NCBI GenBank assembly: GCA_965224785.1
Contig: OZ245062.1
Coordinates: 1,488,001 to 1,552,000 of the forward strand
Reading direction: 5' to 3'
DNA: 64,000 nucleotides
Origin: JALSNL01 sp036479585
GTDB taxonomy: Bacteria; Bacteroidota; Ignavibacteria; Ignavibacteriales; Melioribacteraceae
The translations under genes were made by a program, and so were the position numbers. The notes under the pieces are model-generated. The model saw only the letters and a list, made by a program, of their open reading frames with translations, was not told where the DNA came from and did no database searches. This document shows positions 8,282 to 16,329 of this stretch, piece by piece; position 1 is the first letter of the stretch, and every line of letters begins with the position of its first letter.

Positions 8282-10003
8282 ATGGAAGTAGCTGAAAATA
8301 TAGAACTAGAAATAGTAAAACTTCAGACTAAACCTATTCGTGGCAGTTTAGCCAAGGATATAGTTAGCGCTATATCTGCTAATAAAATATTTATGACGCG
8401 AGTCGAAAATTTAGAACTCGAATCCCAAATTATTAGTACATCAGCACCTCTGTTTACTTATTCTCCCATTGGAGATATTAAAAACAAAAAATCATCAAGC
8501 AAAAAATTTATTGGAATTGAACTTGGTGCCATAAACAAACACTCAAACATTACTCAAGTAGGAAATGATTACGTTGCATCAAAGGATGGAATATTTATTA
8601 TAGAAAATGATATTCCGAGAATAATTCCTATCTCACTTGATGGATCATGTGATGTAAGAATATCTGATGACAAAATGTTTATTTATGTCGATATTTATCC
8701 ATCATTGGGTGATAATCCAATCAACACAAAAGAAGATATTGTTAATAAAATTCTACAAATGGAAGTTAAGGCAGAAATTAAAAAAAACTTATTAATTGCA
8801 AAATTACAAGAAGTTGAAAATGAGAAAAAGATTTTTCTAGATATTTGCATTGTTGAAGGGAAAAAACCAATTGATGGAAAAGATGGAAGATTTGAAAATT
8901 GCACTAGTAAAAAAGAAGTTATTAAAGATTTAACTAGTAACGATTTCTATAAAGTTAATCCGGCAATATCAGTAAAAGAAAATGAAGTAATTGCAATTCT
9001 TCATCCACCCACAAATGGAAAATCTGGAATGGATGTATTTGGTAGCGTCATTAATCCAGCTCCAGGCAAACCTACCACACTTAAATTAGGGAAACACACA
9101 AGTTTTACAAATGAAGAAGAGAAGTACATTGTTACAAAAAAAGATGGATTTATCAATATTTCAGATTCTTCTATTTCAATTACAGATACTTTTACTGTAA
9201 GGGGTAATATTGATTTTGACTCCGGTAACATTATTGGGAAAGGTTCACTAAAAGTAATTGGAAATGTTCTAAATGATTTCACACTTAATCTTTCAAAGGA
9301 TATCGAAATTGGAGGCTATGTTGGAGACGCAAATATTGAAGCTGGTGAAAAAATTACTGTCCGAGGAGGTTTTCTTGGTAAAGGTAAAGGAGTGATGAAA
9401 TCAAATGGAAATATTGAATTGAAATTTGTAGAGAACCAAACAGTTTACTCACGCGATTCTATTTTTCTTAATAAAGATACATTAAATGCAAAGTTGTTTG
9501 CAAAAGAACAAATAGTTAGTAAAAGTAAGCGCTCTGCAATTGTTGGTGGACATATAATTGCCGGAGAGTTTATTGAAGTTTATTCTGCAGGAAATAATAT
9601 AGGAACCAAAACAGTTTTGGAAGTTGGTTTCGATTATTTAAAAAGAAATTATATTGCTGAAAACAAGCAAAAGCATCTGCAACTTAGAGCCAAATTAGAA
9701 GAGGTTGATAAAAATATTTTTGAATTTGCCAAGATGAAACGAAGAAATACCGAAGCACATAAAAAGTTAGAAAAATTGGCAGAGCTTCACAAAAAACTTG
9801 TAGTTGCTTTAGAGGTTATCAATGATCAGAATATTAAAACTAACAGTGAAATTTATGTCCCAACTTCAACCAAAATATCCATTTCCGGTCCAATATACTC
9901 TGGAGTAATAATTGGGATAAATGGAAGGTTCATGAAAATTACAAATCCATTGAGAGCAAAAACTTTTCTCCTATCCGAAGACAATGAAGTTATTGCTGTT
10001 TGA
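8282..10003 (+). CDS. FapA (DUF342) family protein
   Basis: A 573-residue protein of the DUF342/FapA family, often called flagellar assembly protein A, which has a polymer-forming beta-helix core. Typical motifs are GKKPIDGKDGRFE (~residue 197), ILHPPTNGKSGMDVFG (~239) and a glycine-rich beta-helix stretch from VRGNIDFDSGNIIGKG through GGYVGDANIEAGEKITVRGG. A short coiled-coil-rich region (KLEEVDKNIFEFAKMKRR) precedes the C-terminus. No flagellar genes lie nearby, so a flagellar role should not be assumed; a cytoplasmic scaffold role is possible. Monocistronic, starting right after an AT-rich gap. Confidence 0.88.
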   Translation: MEVAENIELEIVKLQTKPIRGSLAKDIVSAISANKIFMTRVENLELESQIISTSAPLFTYSPIGDIKNKKSSSKKFIGIELGAINKHSNITQVGNDYVASKDGIFIIENDIPRIIPISLDGSCDVRISDDKMFIYVDIYPSLGDNPINTKEDIVNKILQMEVKAEIKKNLLIAKLQEVENEKKIFLDICIVEGKKPIDGKDGRFENCTSKKEVIKDLTSNDFYKVNPAISVKENEVIAILHPPTNGKSGMDVFGSVINPAPGKPTTLKLGKHTSFTNEEEKYIVTKKDGFINISDSSISITDTFTVRGNIDFDSGNIIGKGSLKVIGNVLNDFTLNLSKDIEIGGYVGDANIEAGEKITVRGGFLGKGKGVMKSNGNIELKFVENQTVYSRDSIFLNKDTLNAKLFAKEQIVSKSKRSAIVGGHIIAGEFIEVYSAGNNIGTKTVLEVGFDYLKRNYIAENKQKHLQLRAKLEEVDKNIFEFAKMKRRNTEAHKKLEKLAELHKKLVVALEVINDQNIKTNSEIYVPTSTKISISGPIYSGVIIGINGRFMKITNPLRAKTFLLSEDNEVIAV

Positions 10004-10194
10004 TTTCTACAACAATATTATAACTAACAATTCCCCATTCATTAGAAATTCATTATGAAAACGTAACGTCGATTTGAAATCGGCGATGGTCTTTTAGTAA
10101 TTCTAAGATTCAATTAGTTAGTGCAACAAATAATTTATTTCTACCAATAGATTTTATTAACTTGCAACAAGTTTAATTTTCTATGGGATAAATT

Positions 10195-11121
10195 ATGTTC
10201 AAGTGTTTTTTGTTAGTTGTTACAATGTTTCTCACCTCAAATAATTCATTTGCGCAAAACTATACCTTGCCACTTTGGGATGATGATAAAATTCCTAACT
10301 ACAAACCAACTGAAGAAGTAGAAGAAGTTTATAATGATAATGGAATGGAAGTTGTTCGGCTAGTTCAAAAACCAAACATAAAAGTTTATCTACCAGCAAA
10401 GAAAAACGCTAACGGAAAAGCAGTGGTTATTTGTCCCGGTGGAGGTTATCACGTTCAAGTTACAGATTGGGAAGGATCAGATATTGCAAAGTATTTTAAC
10501 TCAAAAGGAATTGCTGCAATTGTTCTAAAGTATCGTTTACCATTTTCAAAAAGTAATATCACTCCTCATAAATCTCCTTTGCTTGATGCAAAACGAGCTA
10601 TGAGATTAGTAAGGCATAACGCAAAGGAATGGAACATAAACAAAAATGAAATTGGAATTATGGGTTTTTCTGCTGGTGGACATTTAGCTTCTACTTTAGG
10701 AACTCATTTTGACTATGGAATTAAAGATTCAAAAGATGAAATTGATTCAATCAGTTCAAGACCAGATTTTATGATTTTAATGTATGCGGTTGTTACCTTC
10801 AAAAAAGAATTTGGTCATATTGGATCTAAAAATGCATTATTTGGTGATAATGAAAATGCTACACTAGTAGAATACTACTCAAATGAATTGCAAGTCTCTG
10901 AAGATACTCCGCCAACAATTCTAATTCATTCTACTGATGATAAAGCTGTTCCAGTAAAAAATAGTTTAGTGTTTTACGAAGCATTAGTTGAAAAAGGAGT
11001 AAATGCTGAAATGCATATTTATCCTTATGGAGGTCATGGCTTCTCTCTGGCAATTGGCAAAGGCTATTTGCAAACTTGGACTGACAGAGTTTTTGATTGG
11101 TTAGATAATCTAGAGTTGTAA
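10195..11121 (+). CDS. Exported alpha/beta hydrolase, acetyl-xylan-esterase / BD-FAE-like
   Basis: Likely a secreted or periplasmic carbohydrate esterase. The N-terminal 20 residues form a signal peptide ending SFAQ. The alpha/beta-hydrolase fold shows an oxyanion motif VICPGGGYHV (~res 81), nucleophile elbow GFSAGG (Ser near 160), an acid candidate in HSTDDKAVP (~248) and catalytic His in YGGHGFS (~282). Length 308 is normal. Flanking gaps hold short palindromes (GTCGATTTGAAATCGGC at about 10065; TAGACTTTTAGTCTGCG at about 11165). Deacetylation of plant polysaccharide is plausible but inferred; no glycoside hydrolase is next to it. Confidence 0.85.
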   Translation: MFKCFLLVVTMFLTSNNSFAQNYTLPLWDDDKIPNYKPTEEVEEVYNDNGMEVVRLVQKPNIKVYLPAKKNANGKAVVICPGGGYHVQVTDWEGSDIAKYFNSKGIAAIVLKYRLPFSKSNITPHKSPLLDAKRAMRLVRHNAKEWNINKNEIGIMGFSAGGHLASTLGTHFDYGIKDSKDEIDSISSRPDFMILMYAVVTFKKEFGHIGSKNALFGDNENATLVEYYSNELQVSEDTPPTILIHSTDDKAVPVKNSLVFYEALVEKGVNAEMHIYPYGGHGFSLAIGKGYLQTWTDRVFDWLDNLEL

Positions 11122-11222
11122 ACTCCTTTTAACTCAAACTCAAAGTTTGGTTTAAAACGTATCGTAGACTTTTAGTCTGCGTTAATATAAGCTAAATTAT
11201 TATTTGAAGCTTTAAAATTTAA

Positions 11223-11263
11223 GAGATTCCGGTATTCCAAAAGAAATGAAAACTGGAATGACA
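11223..11263. repeat. Dispersed palindromic repeat, CCGGAATGACA family (copy 2)
   Basis: Begins GAGATTCCGGTATTCC and ends ACTGGAATGACA, forming an imperfect hairpin in the 188-base gap between the esterase and flavoprotein genes. Confidence 0.75.
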
Positions 11264-11309
11264 TGTTATCCAAAGACTTCTATTTATTAAGTCCTTTCTT
11301 GAATTAAGT

Positions 11310-12578
11310 ATGATGATTACTAAAAAACAAATTGCAATATTCGGAGGCGGAGCATCAGGCTTAATGGTTGCTGATGTGTTATCCAAAACTTGCAATGTTA
11401 CTATCTACGAAAAAGAAAAAACCATCGGTCAAAAATTATTAGTTGCGGGTAAAGGTGGCTTTAATTTTACAAGTGAAATCCCAACCGAAGAAATGATTAA
11501 CAAGTATTCCCCTTCTAGGATATTCTCAAATCCGATCCAAAAGTTTAATTCAACTGATTTAAGAAATTGGCTTGCTGATTTAGGAATTCCAACTTATGTA
11601 GGAACAAGCAAAAGAATTTTCCCCAAAGATGGAATAAAACCAATTCAAGTAGTAGATGCAATTAAGAAAAAACTCTTAGCCAACAATGTACAGTTTTTAA
11701 CAATCCATAAATTCATTTCATTTGATAAAAGCACAAAACCAATTGTTGAATATAACAACGAGCAAAAAATTATAGATGCAGACTATTACATATTTGCTTT
11801 AGGCGGAGCATCTTGGAAGATTACTGGATCAGATGGTAAATGGGAAAGCATGTTTAACTCAATTGGAATTAGCACACTTCCCTTTCAATCTTCAAATTGT
11901 GGAGTAAACATAAACTGGTCGGATAACATAAAAATTCACTCCGGTAAACCATTAAAGAATATTCGAATTTCAATTGGTAATTTATTAAGCAAAGGCGAAG
12001 CAGTAATTACAGATTATGGCTTAGAGGGAAATGCAATATATTCAATTGTACCGGAAGTTAGAAAAGAGATAAGTAAAAATAGTATTGCAAATATTACTAT
12101 TGATTTTAAACCATCTAATACCGCGGAACAACTACTACAAAAGTCAAAAGTCAAAAGTGAAAAGATCGAAGAAATAAATATCAAGCCTGCCCGCCAGTTT
12201 GTTGGGAGGGATGGAGATATGAGTATCAAGACAAAAGATTATGCTAGAGTATTCAATCTAAAAAGTGTTGAGCTTGCTCTTATAAAGACTTATACAAGTA
12301 AAGAAACTTATTTGAATGTTGAAACTTTTATAGACTCTTTAAAAAAAATAGAAATTTCGATTGATTTTTTAAGACCAATTGATGAAGCAATTTCAACAGT
12401 TGGCGGAATAGATATTAACGAATTAAATTCAGACTTCTCACTTAAAAAACATCCTAACATTTTTACAATTGGGGAAATGGTTAATTGGGATGCTCCCACT
12501 GGTGGATTTTTATTGCAAGGATGTTTTTCTATGGGGGATTTTGTTGGAAGAAGTATTTTGAAAAAAACTTTTACATAG
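11310..12578 (+). CDS. FAD-dependent oxidoreductase, HI0933/PP_4765-like flavoprotein with an internal repeat-derived insert
   Basis: A 422-residue flavoprotein of uncertain reaction. It has the FAD-binding GGGASG (residues 12-17), GKGGFNFTSE after the first Rossmann unit, and a C-terminal GEMVNWDAPTGGFLLQGCF (~388) that matches the PP_4765-type branch of the HI0933 family. Residues about 276-306 are odd. They are encoded by DNA resembling dispersed intergenic repeats (a triplicated CAAAAGT-type run, a CCTGCCCGCCAG palindrome half, and GATATGAGTATCAAG, found again at about 15914), yet the frame stays open. I infer an in-frame repeat insertion into a surface loop. Start is MMITKK; either Met is possible. 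Confidence 0.85.
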   Translation: MMITKKQIAIFGGGASGLMVADVLSKTCNVTIYEKEKTIGQKLLVAGKGGFNFTSEIPTEEMINKYSPSRIFSNPIQKFNSTDLRNWLADLGIPTYVGTSKRIFPKDGIKPIQVVDAIKKKLLANNVQFLTIHKFISFDKSTKPIVEYNNEQKIIDADYYIFALGGASWKITGSDGKWESMFNSIGISTLPFQSSNCGVNINWSDNIKIHSGKPLKNIRISIGNLLSKGEAVITDYGLEGNAIYSIVPEVRKEISKNSIANITIDFKPSNTAEQLLQKSKVKSEKIEEINIKPARQFVGRDGDMSIKTKDYARVFNLKSVELALIKTYTSKETYLNVETFIDSLKKIEISIDFLRPIDEAISTVGGIDINELNSDFSLKKHPNIFTIGEMVNWDAPTGGFLLQGCFSMGDFVGRSILKKTFT

Positions 12579-12613
12579 AAGTATCCTAAAGGTTTTTAAG
12601 AGATAGTTTAAAA

Positions 12614-12746
12614 GTTCATATCTCTTTTTAGAGATATGAACTTTGGAAAGCAAACTAGAAACATTGCTAAAAGTATTGCACAAGCTAAAAAGTTATGCTG
12701 TACTTCCGTTCCAAAGATGTCATCTCAAAAACAGAGATACCATCTT
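12614..12746. mobile_element. MITE-like repeat with terminal inverted repeats (copy 2)
   Basis: Begins GTTCATATCTCTTTTTAGAG, continues CTTTGGAAAGC, and ends CAAAGATGTCATCTC..CAGAGATACCATCTT. The length (133 bases) and both ends match the copy at 6213-6344; the centre is more diverged. The rest of the 527-base gap from 12579 to 13105 is AT-rich leader sequence for the next gene. Confidence 0.7.
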
Positions 12747-12974
12747 GTTGTTTAATAGCAATTTAGGCAACAAATAAATTACTGAATGAAAACACTTCTT
12801 TTACAAAGTTAAAATTGAGTACTTCTACTCATTTACAATTAAGACAAAATATCCTAAGTTAAATGTGAATATTTTATTTTTTCCGCATCACAATGTTAAA
12901 CTATTTTTAAGCATTACTTTAGAAACTACTAATATAGGTAGTTGATGTTTGTGAATTTATTTTCTATTTTGCAT

Positions 12975-13002
12975 TTGTAAAGTGATATAGAACACTTTAC
13001 AA
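12975..13002. promoter_or_regulatory. Perfect 10-bp inverted repeat upstream of the FG-GAP gene
   Basis: TTGTAAAGTG and CACTTTACAA are separated by 8 bases, about 105 bases before the start codon of the FG-GAP gene. It could be an operator or an mRNA hairpin; no second copy was seen. The gene also has a strong ribosome-binding site (TATGGAGGAATAAATG at about 13093). Confidence 0.4.
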
Positions 13003-13105
13003 TAGTATAAAATAATTTAACTTGTGGATTATTAAATATATAATATCTCTTTTCAAAAGACTAAAAGTCTTAACCATTTAGTAAACCATAGCTATGGAGG
13101 AATAA

Positions 13106-14572
13106 ATGTTACACAAACACCATAATATATATACAATTTTTACTTTAGTACTTACACTACTTTTTTGCTTACCAATAGTTGCCCAACAGCAATCTGTAAG
13201 TACAAATAGTAATTCTGCAACAACGTTAGATAAAGCCAAACAACCAGACGCACCAAGTGCAATTGCCGAGCGATTTTTTAACGGAATGAATGCTGGAGAT
13301 CAATACGGACGATCTGTTTCTTCTGCAGGAGATGTTAATGGAGATGGTTATGATGATTTAATTATTGGTGCACCTTTCTACGATGATGGTGTAAATACAA
13401 TTGCTGGAAGAGCATACATTTATTTTGGTGGTAATATCATAAACAATATGCCAGATGTTACTCTAACCGGAGAAGCTGTTGATGATCGATTTGGTTTTTC
13501 AGTATCAAGTGCCGGAGATGTAAATGGAGACGGCTATAGTGATGTTATTGTGGGGGCTTATGTAAATAATAATTTTACCGGAAAAAGTTATATATTCTTT
13601 GGCGGATCAACAATTAGTGGAAATATAAATGCTTCATCAGCCGATGTAACAATGACCGGAGAAGCTACAAGTAATCGATTTGGTTGGTCAGTATCTAGTG
13701 CTGGCGATGTAAACGGAGATGGCTATAGTGATGTTATTGTCGGGGCATATCAGCATAATACTTCTACCGGAAAAAGCTATGTATTCTTTGGTGGCTCATC
13801 AATGAGTGGAAATATAGCAACATCATCAGCTGATGTAACAATCACCGGAGAGACCACACATAATCGTTTTGGTTATTCAGTATCAAGCACTGGAGATGTA
13901 AACGGAGACGGCTATAGTGATGTTATTGTTGGGGCGTATCAGCATAATAATTTTACCGGTAAAAGCTATGTGTTTTTTGGCGGCTCATCAATGAGTGGAA
14001 ATATAGCAGCCGCATCAGCCGATGTAACAATGACCGGAGAAACTACAAGTGGTGATCACTTTGGTATATCAGTATCCAGTGCCGGCGATGTAAACGGAGA
14101 CGGTTATAGCGATGTGATTGTGGGAGCTTATGGAAATAATAGCTATACTGGAAAAAGCTATATATATTTTGGCGGTTCTACAATGAATTCCACACCCGAT
14201 GTAATAATGACTGGAGAAACTGCTTCTGATAGTTTTGGTTTTTCAGTTGCTGCTGCTGGAGATATGAATGCAGACGGTTATGATGATTTTATTGTGGGTG
14301 CTATTGAGAATGATATTAACGGCACAAATTCTGGTAGAGCTTACCTTTACCTTAATTCTTTAACTGGAAGCGACATTGCAGATGATTTTTTTACCGGAGA
14401 AACAACTTCTAACGAATTTGGCTATTCAGTATCGAGTGCCGGTGATGTAAACGGAGACGGCTATAGTGACGTTATTGTGGGGGCTTATCGAAATAATAGT
14501 TCTACCGGAAAAAGCTATATATACTTTGGTGGGCCTGATAGAGATAATATAGCCGATGTAACGCAATTTTAA
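13106..14572 (+). CDS. FG-GAP (integrin-alpha-like) repeat surface protein, N-terminal part of a frameshifted gene
   Basis: Exported repeat protein of unknown ligand. It starts with a signal peptide (MLHKHHNIYTIFTLVLTLLF...IVAQQ). Seven FG-GAP repeats of about 62 residues follow, each with a FG(Y/F)SVSSAGDVNGDGYSD calcium-binding loop and a VIVGAY strand. The frame stops at 14570-14572 inside the next repeat, where about 14 bases appear missing (after GATGTAAC); the sequence then continues in the other frame to 15866. Reading both pieces together gives one protein of about 910 residues. Whether this is real gene decay, phase variation by repeat slippage, or an assembly collapse cannot be told here. 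Confidence 0.8.
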   Translation: MLHKHHNIYTIFTLVLTLLFCLPIVAQQQSVSTNSNSATTLDKAKQPDAPSAIAERFFNGMNAGDQYGRSVSSAGDVNGDGYDDLIIGAPFYDDGVNTIAGRAYIYFGGNIINNMPDVTLTGEAVDDRFGFSVSSAGDVNGDGYSDVIVGAYVNNNFTGKSYIFFGGSTISGNINASSADVTMTGEATSNRFGWSVSSAGDVNGDGYSDVIVGAYQHNTSTGKSYVFFGGSSMSGNIATSSADVTITGETTHNRFGYSVSSTGDVNGDGYSDVIVGAYQHNNFTGKSYVFFGGSSMSGNIAAASADVTMTGETTSGDHFGISVSSAGDVNGDGYSDVIVGAYGNNSYTGKSYIYFGGSTMNSTPDVIMTGETASDSFGFSVAAAGDMNADGYDDFIVGAIENDINGTNSGRAYLYLNSLTGSDIADDFFTGETTSNEFGYSVSSAGDVNGDGYSDVIVGAYRNNSSTGKSYIYFGGPDRDNIADVTQF

Positions 14573-14850
14573 TAGTTTTGGTTATTCAGTATCCAGTGCC
14601 GGAGATGTAAACGGCGACGGATATAGTGATGTTATTATGGGGGCTTATGGGAATAATAATTCTACCGGAAAAAGCTATATTTATTTTGGTTCATCAAGTA
14701 TAAGTGGAAATATTACACATTCAAATGCAGATGTAACAATGACCGGAGAAGCTACTTATGATAGATTTGGTTACTCAGTGTCTAGTACCGGCGATGTAAA
14801 CGGAGACGGCTATAGTGATGTTATTGTTGGGGCTTGGGGAAATAATGCCG
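13331..14850 (+). repeat. Tandem ~185-bp coding repeats (nine FG-GAP units)
   Basis: The block GATGTAAACGGAGACGG-CTATAGTGATGTTATTG recurs about every 180-190 bases from 13331 to 14794, with near-identical copies in the middle. One spacing (about 14446 to 14604) is shorter by roughly 20-30 bases and coincides with the frameshift. Confidence 0.85.
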
Positions 14851-15866
14851 GAGGAATTGATGCCGGACGCAGCTATTTATACATTTCCTCTTCGCCACCA
14901 ATAAAACCAAGAATAGCTTCTGTAAAAGATATTACTTTTGACGAGGGCGGTTATGTAAATGTAAACTTTGTACGAAGTGGATATGATGCAACCGGACCAA
15001 ATAATATTATAACAGAATATTTAGTAGAGATGAGCAACCCTCCGGCAAGTGGTGGTTTCTCTTGGGCACAACTTGGTACTGTTCAGCCTAACCAAAATTT
15101 ACTTTACACATTTAATGCCCAAACCCCAAACGACTCATCTGCAAATAATAGCGGCACATACTTTTTTAGAATAACTGCAAGAACAGCAGACCCAAACCAG
15201 TACTGGCGTTCTAATATTATTTACGGACATAGTGTGGACAATCTTGCTCCCGGTGCTGTACAAGGCTTTGCAGCAAATTCAGTTGCTTCCAATACAGAAC
15301 TACATTGGAACGCAAACACAGAACCAGACTTGTACAATTACATTCTTTACAGAAGCAGCACACCAACAATAGATTTAAACACGGCTTCACCAATTGCAAA
15401 TGTTACAGGCACATTATTTACAGACACAAACCCACCAGCCGGAGAAGTGTATTATTTTATAGTTGCACAAGACATACATAATAATGTAAGTCCGCTTGCA
15501 ACAGATAATATTCTTTCCTTAGCTATTGTAGATGTAAAAATATTTTTAGAAGGAGCATACAGCAGTCCAAATATGACAACTACTTTAACAGTGCCAACTA
15601 CATCTCCGTACTCAGATGCTTTAACAGTAGCTTCCATTCCGGCAAATGTAGTTGATTGGGTTTGGATAGAATTAAGAAATAAAATAGATGCAACAATTTT
15701 AGAAGGTTCTCGTTCTGCTTTTGTCCTTAGTAATGGAAAGGTAGTTCACACAGATGGGAGCAGCACAGTTCAATTTTTTGGAGCAACAGATACACAATAT
15801 TATATTGTAGTCAAACACAGGAATCATCTTGGTATAATGACTACAACGCCTGTGAATGTTAATTGA
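14637..15866 (+). CDS. FG-GAP repeat surface protein, C-terminal part (out of frame), ending in the KHRNHL module
   Basis: Continuation of the gene starting at 13106. The coding signal actually resumes at about 14571 (NSFGYSVSSAGDVNGDG); the ATG at 14637 is only the first Met inside a repeat and has no ribosome-binding site. It holds the last two FG-GAP units, then Ig/fibronectin-III-like segments (PRIASVKDITFDEGGYVNV; APGAVQGFAANSVASNTEL), then from about 15531 a C-terminal module with FLEGAY, SPY, VVDWVWIELR and VVKHRNHLGIM. The same module ends the proteins at 43674 and 48353. No type IX sorting domain follows. Probably not translated on its own unless frameshifting occurs. Confidence 0.7.
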   Translation: MGAYGNNNSTGKSYIYFGSSSISGNITHSNADVTMTGEATYDRFGYSVSSTGDVNGDGYSDVIVGAWGNNAGGIDAGRSYLYISSSPPIKPRIASVKDITFDEGGYVNVNFVRSGYDATGPNNIITEYLVEMSNPPASGGFSWAQLGTVQPNQNLLYTFNAQTPNDSSANNSGTYFFRITARTADPNQYWRSNIIYGHSVDNLAPGAVQGFAANSVASNTELHWNANTEPDLYNYILYRSSTPTIDLNTASPIANVTGTLFTDTNPPAGEVYYFIVAQDIHNNVSPLATDNILSLAIVDVKIFLEGAYSSPNMTTTLTVPTTSPYSDALTVASIPANVVDWVWIELRNKIDATILEGSRSAFVLSNGKVVHTDGSSTVQFFGATDTQYYIVVKHRNHLGIMTTTPVNVN

Positions 15867-15950
15867 TCCGGCTTCGTTAAAATACAACTACGCCGAGACA
15901 CGTAAGATGTGAGATATGAGTATCAAGATATGAGAAATGAGACAACAACA

Positions 15951-15991
15951 AAACCATCAAGGTTACTGCTTTGCAACCTTGATGGTTTTTT
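15951..15991 (+). terminator. Rho-independent terminator after the FG-GAP gene
   Basis: A 13-bp stem, AACCATCAAGGTT and AACCTTGATGGTT, with a 10-base loop and six following T residues. The rest of the 463-base gap to 16329 holds a GCAGATTAGTAATCTGC palindrome, a half MITE-like repeat and AT-rich leader. Confidence 0.9.
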
Positions 15992-16136
15992 CGTAACGCA
16001 GATTAGTAATCTGCAGTTTATGTTTACTTATTTTACATTAGAGTTCTCTGGCTGATACGAACCCTTTCGTGACATAGAATAGTAAGTTATAGAATTTTAG
16101 TCTAGAAATGGTTAGTAACTACCTTGTGAATACGAC

Positions 16137-16179
16137 TTCCCTTTCAAAGATGTCATCTCAAAAACAGAGATGCCATCTT
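16137..16179. repeat. Half copy of the MITE-like repeat
   Basis: TTTCAAAGATGTCATCTC and CAGAGATGCCATCTT match the right end of the elements at 6213 and 12614. The left half is absent or too diverged to recognise. Confidence 0.65.
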
Positions 16180-16329
16180 GAAGAAGAAAAGTAGTTCAAT
16201 GTGATTTTATAAACCTTCCGAAATTTTTATTTTCATCAGATGTAAAAAGCAAGTAATTTATTTGTGTTAAACAAACAATTCATGTAAATTTATTCAACAA
16301 TACTTAAACTTTATACAAAGGATACCAAA

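Noticed and set aside
13331..14850. CRISPR array
   Set aside because: The regularly spaced repeats are coding FG-GAP units with conserved amino acids across the whole unit, not short repeats with unique spacers.
14571..15866. Treating the second FG-GAP piece as an independent gene
   Set aside because: Its first Met lies inside a repeat, there is no ribosome-binding site, and the coding pattern continues from the upstream frame; it is the displaced end of one gene.
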